From: CAIWXH01 sp964555675
GTDB taxonomy: Bacteria > Chloroflexota > Chloroflexia > Chloroflexales > Chloroflexaceae
Reading direction: 5' to 3'
Assembly: GCA_964555675.1 (NCBI GenBank)
Contig: CAZKTU010000068.1
Location: 1-27,675 of the forward strand
Length of the DNA: 27,675 nucleotides
Part shown: in pieces, positions 22,004 through 27,675 of the stretch
How positions within the stretch are numbered: the stretch's first letter is position 1
How the letters are laid out: each line of letters opens with the position of its first letter
Made by a program: the position numbers and the translations under genes
Notes under the pieces: model-generated
Database searches by the model: none
What the model saw: the letters and a program-made list of their open reading frames with translations, nothing else
What the model was told of the DNA's origin: nothing

Positions 22004-23230
22004 ATGCCGGCGAATCCAAAAGTGGCCGGGACGAGCACTGCGCGCATGCTGGCGGTGTACGGCAAGGGCGGAATGGGCAAGTCGTTCTTCACGACCAATC
22101 TGGTCAGCAAGCTCGCCCTGCTCGACAATCGGGTGCTGCAGCTCGGCTGTGACCCCAAGCACGATAGCTGCAACGCCCTCTTCGGCGGCGTGAGCCTGCC
22201 CACTCTGGGCGATGTCTGGCGCGAGTACAAAGAGGCCGGCCGCGAGGACGAGCTGCAGGCCCAGGATGTGATCTTCAAGACCAGGGTGATGGACCAGGCG
22301 ACGGTCTATGGCTGCGAGATCGGCGGCCCCGAGGTCGGGCGCGGCTGCGGCGGGCGCGGGATCACCTTCGGCTTCGATACCCTCGAGAAGTTCGGCCTCA
22401 GCCAGTGGGCCCTCGACTATGTGGTCATGGACTTCCTCGGCGATGTGGTCTGCGGCGGTTTCGCCACCCCGCTCTCGCGCTCGCTGGCCGAGGAGGTGAT
22501 CATCCTCTGCGGCAATGACCGCCAGAGCCTCTACGCGGCCAATAATATCGCCAGCGCCGCCAAGTACTTCGCCAGCATGGGCGGGCGCACCCGCCTGGTC
22601 GGCCTGATCGTCAACCGCGACGACGGCTCGGGCGTGGCCGCGCGTTTCGCCGAGGCGATCGGCCTGCCGGTGCTCGCCAGCATCCCCCTCGACCGCACCG
22701 TGCGCGAGCTGGCCGACGCCTGCAAGCTGGCCCTCACCGAGCCGCGCTTCGACGCGATCTTCGAGGGCCTGGCCCGCCAGATTATGACCCGCACGCTGCC
22801 GAAGGTCGATATGGCCGACGTGCACCCCCTCGAGTACAAAGAGTTCCTGGCCGTCTTCGGCGCCAAAGAGCCCGACCTCGTGCCCGCCGGAGCCAGCGGC
22901 GACGAGCTGTTCGGCGGCAAGCGGGTCAAGCAGATCCCGACCTTCGAGCTCGGCCTTATGCAGCGCCCCGTGGCCGACCAGCCCGAGCTTGACCCGGCCC
23001 TGCGCCGGGTGGTGGGTCGCCTGCACAAGGACCTGGGGATGTATGTGACCGAGGCCAACCAGGACCCGAAGAAGGGGATCACGCTGACCGTCGACGGCAA
23101 TACGACGATCTGCTTCGGCGATGAGCGCGAGCTCGATAGCAAGCTGGCCATCCTCTCGGCCCTGCAGAAGTCGGGCGAGCCCTATCGCTACGTCGACCTG
23201 CGCCGCCCGGCTAGCCCGCTGTATCGGTGA
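22004..23230 (+). CDS. bchX: Chlorophyllide a reductase iron protein BchX with unusual C-terminal extension
   Basis: 408 residues against about 330 for BchX of purple bacteria. The NifH-like ATPase passes electrons from its 4Fe-4S cluster to BchYZ, which reduces the C7-C8 bond of chlorophyllide a. P-loop GKGGMGKS at 20-27, cluster cysteines C115 in GRGCGGRG and C150 in VVCGGF, and GLIVNRDDGSG at 200-210. The BchX-like part ends near residue 300. A linker leads to about 78 residues (331-408) whose pattern, KKGITLTVDGNTTICFG then DSKLAILSAL and YRYVDLRRPASPLYR, resembles the C-terminal end of FtsQ/DivIB. GAAGGAG lies 6 bases before the ATG at 22004. bchY and bchZ are not adjacent; they may lie beyond the window. 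Confidence 0.95.
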   Translation: MPANPKVAGTSTARMLAVYGKGGMGKSFFTTNLVSKLALLDNRVLQLGCDPKHDSCNALFGGVSLPTLGDVWREYKEAGREDELQAQDVIFKTRVMDQATVYGCEIGGPEVGRGCGGRGITFGFDTLEKFGLSQWALDYVVMDFLGDVVCGGFATPLSRSLAEEVIILCGNDRQSLYAANNIASAAKYFASMGGRTRLVGLIVNRDDGSGVAARFAEAIGLPVLASIPLDRTVRELADACKLALTEPRFDAIFEGLARQIMTRTLPKVDMADVHPLEYKEFLAVFGAKEPDLVPAGASGDELFGGKRVKQIPTFELGLMQRPVADQPELDPALRRVVGRLHKDLGMYVTEANQDPKKGITLTVDGNTTICFGDERELDSKLAILSALQKSGEPYRYVDLRRPASPLYR

Positions 23231-23267
23231 GCGTGTGAGCATGGCTCTGTGCAGGGAAGGTACGGCA

Positions 23268-23435
23268 ATGAAGCTCAAGACCCCATCGAAGACGGCCCTG
23301 ACCGAATACTGCCTGGCCCCCTGGCACCTGCGGGTGCGCTGGTGGCTGGCCGCGTGCTTCTATTCCTGGTGCTATGGGCTCGAGCAGAGCGGCGCCGAGT
23401 CGCCCGAGCAGGTCAACCCGCTCTGGCGACGCTAG
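23268..23435 (+). CDS. 55-residue Trp-rich protein of unknown function in the bch cluster
   Basis: The ATG at 23268 is preceded by GGAAGG 7 bases upstream, which supports real translation; an in-frame ATG at 23241 lacks a site. The sequence has five Trp and three Cys in 55 residues, with a short hydrophobic core RWWLAACFYSWCYG at about 24-37 that is too short for a confident membrane helix, and a basic N-terminus. I do not recognise it; it does not match the B808-866 alpha or beta antenna polypeptides I know, and has no iron-sulfur motif. Its place 37 bases after bchX hints at a role with BchX or pigment binding. Confidence 0.6.
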   Translation: MKLKTPSKTALTEYCLAPWHLRVRWWLAACFYSWCYGLEQSGAESPEQVNPLWRR

Positions 23436-23471
23436 TGCACAAACAGCCGAGCTGTTTGGTCATGAGCGGGC

Positions 23472-23494
23472 CGGGGAGGGCCAAGCCCTCCCCG
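23472..23494 (+). repeat. Strong stem-loop between the 55-residue gene and the DUF169 gene
   Basis: CGGGGAGGGC (23472-23481) pairs perfectly with GCCCTCCCCG (23485-23494) around CAA. No T tract follows. It may be an RNA stability or processing element, or a partial terminator, inside the bch transcript. A related CCCCTCCCCG follows at once (about 23497-23506). Confidence 0.65.
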
Positions 23495-23541
23495 AACCCC
23501 TCCCCGCAAGCCCAACCGGGCAGGACTGTGGAGTGAGTGCG

Positions 23542-24285
23542 ATGACGTCTGAGGTTGACCTCAAGTACCTGAATCGGCTGCTGGTCGAGAAGATGCGTGT
23601 GAAGCGGCGCCCCGTGGCGGTGACCTACTGCCCCGACGGCCCGCCGCCCGGCTACGAGCCGGTGCAGATCGTCGCCTGCGGCATCGTGCGCGAGGCCGAG
23701 CAGGGCCGGCGGATCTATGTGGACCGCGAGAACCACGACTGCTGGGTGGGCCAGTACCACCTGGGCTGGAATAATCAGGCCGACGCCTATATCACCGAGG
23801 GCGGCTACCTGACCGATGCCCAGGGCTTCTATACGAGCGAGGCCGCGGCCTGCAATAAGCGCCAGAGCCACTCGCTGCCCGAGGGCTTCGTGAAGGCCCT
23901 GGCCGCGGCGCCCCTGGACGAAGTGCCCGACGGCGTGCCGGTCGATCTGCTGATCTGTGTGGTCGATCCTCAGCGCGCAATGCAGATTGCGGGCGCGGCC
24001 AGTGTGCGCGAGGGCACGTTTCCTATCGGCGAGCTGGGTGCAAGTGCCTGTTCGTCGATATTTGCTGCGCCCTGGCGCACGAAGAACTCGGTTTTCGCCA
24101 TCGGCGATGGCGGCGGACGCATGCATAATCGCCTCGACGTGACCGAGATGTTCGTCTCTATCCCGCGAGAGCACTTTCGATATGTGGTAGAATTGATCGA
24201 GAACTTCCGGATCGACCCCCAAAAAATGCGCGAAGTCATTATGCCGTCCTTCGCGGCCAAGGCCCGCGAGAAACGGCAGGAGTAG
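23542..24285 (+). CDS. DUF169-family protein in the bacteriochlorophyll cluster
   Basis: 247 residues. The DUF169 pattern is visible: IVACGIVREAEQGRRIYVD, then RENHDCWVGQYHLGW, the 140s LLICVVDPQRAMQI, and GELGASACSSIFAAPW. Cysteines at 30, 46, 67, 104, 139 and 170 may include metal or cluster ligands, with C67 and C170 in family-conserved places. There is no membrane segment. The ATG at 23542 follows GGAG by 8 bases; an upstream open frame overlaps the hairpin and is not used. It lies between bchX and bchI, 4 bases before the next small gene. The biochemical function of DUF169 is unknown to me; a pigment or redox role is inferred only from position. Confidence 0.85.
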   Translation: MTSEVDLKYLNRLLVEKMRVKRRPVAVTYCPDGPPPGYEPVQIVACGIVREAEQGRRIYVDRENHDCWVGQYHLGWNNQADAYITEGGYLTDAQGFYTSEAAACNKRQSHSLPEGFVKALAAAPLDEVPDGVPVDLLICVVDPQRAMQIAGAASVREGTFPIGELGASACSSIFAAPWRTKNSVFAIGDGGGRMHNRLDVTEMFVSIPREHFRYVVELIENFRIDPQKMREVIMPSFAAKAREKRQE

Positions 24286-24289
24286 GGCT

Positions 24290-24490
24290 ATGCCTAGTGG
24301 TCTTGGTGAGGCCACGCAGATGATCGGGCCGATTGCCCCGGCGCTGCTCTGCTGGGCCTGTCTCATTCTTACCGTGCTCGGCCTTGCGCTGACCTTCCTG
24401 TGGACGAATGTCACCGCATTCGCCCGCAACCGGCGCGGCGGCCGGCGCGAACCCGCCGTCGGCGCCGAGCCCGAGCGCAGGACACGCTAA
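24290..24490 (+). CDS. 66-residue single-helix membrane protein in the bch cluster
   Basis: Starts 4 bases after the DUF169 stop with AGGAG just upstream, so it is translationally coupled. A short N-terminus, one long membrane helix at about 12-40 (PIAPALLCWACLILTVLGLA), then a basic tail ARNRRGGRRE that would stay in the cytoplasm. Unrecognised. It could anchor or regulate a neighbour enzyme. Confidence 0.65.
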   Translation: MPSGLGEATQMIGPIAPALLCWACLILTVLGLALTFLWTNVTAFARNRRGGRREPAVGAEPERRTR

Positions 24491-24533
24491 CTCAGTCGGA
24501 CGAACGGCCCGCCGCCATCGCGCGACGAGCTGC

Positions 24534-24573
24534 CGGGGGAGGCTCAGAGGGCAAGGGCGCCGCCCCTCCCCCG
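24534..24573 (+). repeat. Stem-loop between the 66-residue gene and bchI
   Basis: CGGGGGAGG (24534-24542) pairs perfectly with CCTCCCCCG (24565-24573), enclosing 22 bases that can pair further (GGC with GCC). There is no T tract. The arm resembles that of the hairpin at 23472-23494. Confidence 0.55.
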
Positions 24574-24610
24574 CTGATCCTCCCCCCTTACTTTGCGCAG
24601 AGGTCGCGTA

Positions 24611-25732
24611 ATGGCTACAGACACTGCCACGCCGCAGCCGTCCTCGTCGAATGGCGCCGTTTCGGCTCCTAAGCACCCGGCGCCCGCCCCATCGGCGGAT
24701 ATGGCGCCGCCCTACCCCTTTGCCGCGATCGTCGGCCAGGCCGAGCTGAAGCTCGGTCTGACGCTCTGTGTGGTCAACCCGACTATCGGCGGGGTCATGG
24801 TCATGGGCCACCGCGGCACCGCCAAGTCGACCGCCGTGCGGGCCCTGGCCGCCATGCTGCCGCCGGTCAAAGCGGTGCAGGGCTGCCCGTACTCCTGCGC
24901 CCCCGACGCCGCGGGCCTCTGCCCCCACGTGCGGGCGCTTTTGCCTGCCGGCGACGGGCCGCACAAGTCCCTGGCCGTGACCATCCCCGTGCCCGTGGTC
25001 GACCTGCCCCTCGGCGCGACCGAGGACCGGGTCTGTGGCACCCTCGATATCGAGCGGGCCCTCACCCAGGGCGTGCAGGCCTTCGCCCCCGGCCTGCTGG
25101 CCCGCGCCAACCGCGGCTTCCTCTATATCGACGAGGTCAACCTGCTCGAGGATCACCTGGTCGACGTGCTGCTCGACGTGGCCGCCAGCGGCGTGAATGT
25201 GGTCGAGCGCGAGGGTATCTCGGTGCGCCACCCGGCCCGCTTCGTGCTGGTCGGCTCGGGCAACCCCGAGGAGGGCGACCTCAGGCCGCAGCTCCTCGAC
25301 CGCTTCGGTCTGCACGCCCGCATTACGACGATCACCAGTGTCGACGAGCGGGTCGAGATCGTCAAGCGCCGCCGGGCCTACGACGCCGACCCCCACGCCT
25401 TCTTCGCCGCCTGGGAGAAAGAGACCGCCAAACTTCAGCGCAAGATCAAGGCCGCCCAGAAGCGCTTGCCCGAGGTGATCCTGCCCGACCCGATCCTCTA
25501 TAAGATCGCCGAGCTGTGCGTGAAGCTCGAGATCGACGGCCACCGCGGCGAGTTGACCCTCAGCCGGGCCGCCACGTCCCTGGCCGCCCTCGATGGCCAC
25601 GCCGAGGTGCGCCTGGAAGATGTGCGCCGGATCGCCACCCTGGCCCTGCGCCACCGCCTGCGCAAAGACCCCCTGGAGACTCAGGACGACGCCGCCCGCA
25701 TCGAGCGCGCCGTCGCCGAGGTGCTGAGCTGA
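24611..25732 (+). CDS. bchI: Magnesium chelatase ATPase subunit BchI
   Basis: 373 residues. BchI is the AAA+ motor of magnesium chelatase; with BchD and BchH it inserts Mg2+ into protoporphyrin IX, the committed step of bacteriochlorophyll synthesis. A 30-residue Ala/Pro N-tail is followed by PYPFAAIVGQAELK, Walker A GHRGTAKS at 66-73, the Cys-containing PYSCAPDAAGLCPH, Walker B LYIDEVN at 171-177, sensor LVGSGNPEEGDLRPQLLDRFG, and the C-terminal helical domain. The ATG at 24611 has AGAGG 7 bases upstream; a TTG at 24593 is in frame but less likely. bchD begins 33 bases after its stop. BchH is not in view. Confidence 0.97.
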   Translation: MATDTATPQPSSSNGAVSAPKHPAPAPSADMAPPYPFAAIVGQAELKLGLTLCVVNPTIGGVMVMGHRGTAKSTAVRALAAMLPPVKAVQGCPYSCAPDAAGLCPHVRALLPAGDGPHKSLAVTIPVPVVDLPLGATEDRVCGTLDIERALTQGVQAFAPGLLARANRGFLYIDEVNLLEDHLVDVLLDVAASGVNVVEREGISVRHPARFVLVGSGNPEEGDLRPQLLDRFGLHARITTITSVDERVEIVKRRRAYDADPHAFFAAWEKETAKLQRKIKAAQKRLPEVILPDPILYKIAELCVKLEIDGHRGELTLSRAATSLAALDGHAEVRLEDVRRIATLALRHRLRKDPLETQDDAARIERAVAEVLS

Positions 25733-25765
25733 GGCAGCCTGGCGTTCGCCGGAGGAGTTGTTGTC

Positions 25766-27675
25766 GTGACTGTATCTGCTCCGCAGGAGCCCCTTGCCGG
25801 CGCCCTGCCCTTCTCGGCCCTGGTCGGCCTCGACGCGGCGCGCCAGGCCCTGCTGCTGCTGGCGGTTGACCCCGGCCTCGGCGGGGTCGTGGTGGCCGCG
25901 GGCGTCGGCACCGGCAAGAGCACCATGGTCCGGGCCTTCGCCCGCCTGCTCGACCAGCAGACCTTCGTCGAGCTGCCGGTCGGGGTGAGCGAGGACCGGC
26001 TGCTCGGTGGCCTCGACCTGGAGGCGACCCTGGCGCGCGGCGAGCGCGTGCATCGTAGCGGGCTCCTGGCCCGCGCCAACGGCGGCCTGCTCTACGCCGA
26101 CGCGGTCAATCTGCTCGACGACAGCACGGTCAATCACCTCCTGGCCGCCCTCGACAGCGGCGTGGTGCGCGTCGAGCGCGAGGGTCTGAGCGTGGTCGAG
26201 CCCGCCCGCTTCGCCCTGATCGCGACCTACGACCCCAGCGACGGCCCGCCGCGCCGGCACCTGATGGACCGGGTGGGCCTGATCGCCGCGCCCGTGGCCC
26301 ATGCCCCGGCCCCGGCCCGCGCCGAGGTGGTGCGCCGCAACCTGCTGGCCGACCAGAGCCGCCGCGCCCCCGCCGGGCGCCGGCGGAGCGCCGGTACGCT
26401 CGAGGCCGAGTTCGAGGACGAGGATGCCCTGCTGCGGGCGATGGTCCTGGCCGCCCGCGAGGCCCTGCCCGCGATCACGATCGAAGAGCCCCAGGTGCGC
26501 CAGCTGATCCAAGCCGCCCTGGCCCTGGGCGTCGAGGGCCACCGGGCCGATGTTTTTGCGACTAGGGCCGCCGTGGCCTCGGCCGCCCTGGCCGGGCGCG
26601 ATGAGGTGGCCGACGAGGACCTCGAGCGGGCCGTGCGCTTCGTGCTGCTGCCGCGGGCTACCCGCGCGCCCCAGATCGAAGAGCCGCCCCCGCCCCCGCC
26701 AGACGAGCCGCCCCCGCCCGACGAGCCGCCCCCGCCCGAGGATAATCAGCAGCAGGAGGACGAGGAGGAGAAGCCGCCGCCCCCGCCCGAGGAGCTGACG
26801 GTCGAGGACCTCATCCTGGCGGCGATGGAGACGGACATCCCGCCCGATGTGCTCGAAACGCCCTTCACGGTGCGCCGCAGCGGGCGCAGTGGCTCGCGCG
26901 GGGCCACCTCGGGCACGCGCGGGCGCCACATCCGCTCGATCCCGGGCACGCCCTCGCAGGGCCGCCTGGATGTGGTGGCAACCCTGCGGGCGGCCGCACC
27001 TTGGCAGCCCTCGCGCAAGGCCGAGGGTCGGGCGCAGCCCACGAAGATCTACCTCAAGGCCGACGACTTACATATCAAGAAGTATCGCAGCAAGGCCGGC
27101 ACCCTGTTCTGCTTCGTGGTCGACGCCAGCGGCTCGATGGCCCTGCACCGCATGCGCCAGGCCAAGGGCGCGGTCAACGCGCTGTTGCAGCAGGCCTATG
27201 TGCATCGCGACCAGGTAGCTCTGCTGGCCTTCAGGGGCGAGCAGGCCGAGCTGCTGCTGCCCCCCTCGCAGAGCGTCGAGCTGGCCAAGCGGGCCCTCGA
27301 TGTGCTGCCCACAGGCGGCGGCACGCCCCTGGCGGCGGCGCTGCTGGCGGCCTACCAGGTGGCCGAGCAGGCTCGCTCGCGCGGCATCCATCGCACCACC
27401 CTGGTGCTGATCACCGACGGGCGCCCCAATGTGCCCCTGCGCCTCGACCCCACCCACGACAAGCAGGCCCGCCTCGAGCAGGCCCGCGGCGAGGTCCAGA
27501 CCCTCAGTGCGCGCCTGCGGGCGGCCGGCATCGGGGCCGTGGTGATCGACACCCAGCGCAGCTATGTGAGCCGCGGCGAGGCCCAGCAGTTGGCCGCCTG
27601 GCTCGGCGGGCGCTATGTCTATTTGCCCCAGGGCCGCGCCGACCAGATCGCCCAGGCGGTGGTCGCCGCCAGCGA
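25766..27675 (+). CDS. bchD: Magnesium chelatase subunit BchD, cut by right window edge
   Basis: Starts at GTG 25766 with GGAGGAG 8 bases upstream; 636 codons are open to the edge. An AAA+ domain like BchI fills about 10-310: Walker A GVGTGKS at 46-52, but the Walker B region is LLYADAVN, with Ala (113) where BchI has the catalytic Glu. An acidic, proline-rich linker (about 311-345, runs of Pro with Glu/Asp) follows. Then come basic, Gly/Arg/Ser-rich residues, and a von Willebrand A (integrin I) domain with the MIDAS motif DASGSM, TPL and ITDGRPN. BchD bridges BchI to BchH and is mostly structural. Very few residues are likely missing at the end. Confidence 0.95.
   Translation, partial: MTVSAPQEPLAGALPFSALVGLDAARQALLLLAVDPGLGGVVVAAGVGTGKSTMVRAFARLLDQQTFVELPVGVSEDRLLGGLDLEATLARGERVHRSGLLARANGGLLYADAVNLLDDSTVNHLLAALDSGVVRVEREGLSVVEPARFALIATYDPSDGPPRRHLMDRVGLIAAPVAHAPAPARAEVVRRNLLADQSRRAPAGRRRSAGTLEAEFEDEDALLRAMVLAAREALPAITIEEPQVRQLIQAALALGVEGHRADVFATRAAVASAALAGRDEVADEDLERAVRFVLLPRATRAPQIEEPPPPPPDEPPPPDEPPPPEDNQQQEDEEEKPPPPPEELTVEDLILAAMETDIPPDVLETPFTVRRSGRSGSRGATSGTRGRHIRSIPGTPSQGRLDVVATLRAAAPWQPSRKAEGRAQPTKIYLKADDLHIKKYRSKAGTLFCFVVDASGSMALHRMRQAKGAVNALLQQAYVHRDQVALLAFRGEQAELLLPPSQSVELAKRALDVLPTGGGTPLAAALLAAYQVAEQARSRGIHRTTLVLITDGRPNVPLRLDPTHDKQARLEQARGEVQTLSARLRAAGIGAVVIDTQRSYVSRGEAQQLAAWLGGRYVYLPQGRADQIAQAVVAAS

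Noticed and set aside
21923..23278. 451-codon open frame on the minus strand
   Set aside because: Antisense of bchX; shadow composition.
23374..23541. Upstream extension of the DUF169 protein
   Set aside because: It would overlap the 55-residue gene and the strong hairpin at 23472-23494; GGAG before 23542 decides the start.
24239..26929. 896-codon open frame on the minus strand
   Set aside because: Antisense shadow of the 66-residue gene, bchI and bchD; no ribosome site and no known motif.
1..27675. tRNA, rRNA, CRISPR or complete insertion sequence
   Set aside because: Gene-free gaps were read for T-loop-like motifs, spaced repeats and terminal inverted repeats and none stood out; no search program was used.

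Overview
The window is high-GC (roughly two thirds G+C by eye) bacterial DNA. Its right third is a bacteriochlorophyll a gene cluster, and its left part carries soluble and membrane Ser/Thr kinases, a cobalamin-binding protein and housekeeping genes. Pucc-type carrier, bchF, bchC, bchX, bchI and bchD in one co-directional run, together with zinc-ribbon kinases, point to a filamentous anoxygenic phototroph of the Chloroflexia (Chloroflexales/Roseiflexales-like). The order-level placement is inference; no rRNA gene is present. I saw no tRNA, rRNA, CRISPR array or complete insertion sequence.

Layout. 1-590 (minus): start of a zinc-ribbon Ser/Thr kinase, cut by the window edge. 791-10815 (plus): comEA-like DNA-binding protein, pyruvate kinase, cobalamin/metal-chelate binding protein, a 601-residue protein of unknown function with a lone integrase-like SAM domain, a membrane Ser/Thr kinase with a duplicated outer module, and an overlapping pair of peptidases (M19 dipeptidase and M61 PDZ peptidase). 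10855-11538 (minus): a DtxR/MntR regulator, divergent from a small unknown protein at 11705-12118. 12128-15471 (minus): dTDP-4-dehydrorhamnose reductase, two family 2 glycosyltransferases, YhbY and a small anchored protein, probably one transcript from a clear promoter at 15527-15555. 15631-17118 (minus): a receiver-sensor histidine kinase. 17233-17658 (minus): a small protein resembling the head of IS1634-type transposases. 17659-18238: a 580-base, locally AT-rich, gene-free control region.

18239-27675 (plus): the photosynthesis cluster, in order pucC-type carrier, class I methyltransferase, bchF, bchC, bchX, a 55-residue Trp-rich protein, a DUF169 protein, a 66-residue membrane protein, bchI and bchD (cut at the right edge). 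BchI and BchD insert Mg into protoporphyrin IX at the head of the pathway. BchF hydrates the C3 vinyl group, BchX feeds electrons to the C7-C8 reductase BchYZ (not in view), and BchC oxidises the C3 hydroxyethyl to acetyl. The set therefore covers both the entry step and the chlorophyllide-to-bacteriochlorophyllide a steps. The PucC-type carrier would then act on pigment or antenna assembly.

Most notable points: BchX carries a C-terminal extension that reads like the end of the division protein FtsQ/DivIB; three uncharacterised genes are embedded among the bch genes; the cluster has a textbook promoter with a repeated GTACATATT element at its -35; and eight of the nine promoters I could place have an extended -10 (TGn).
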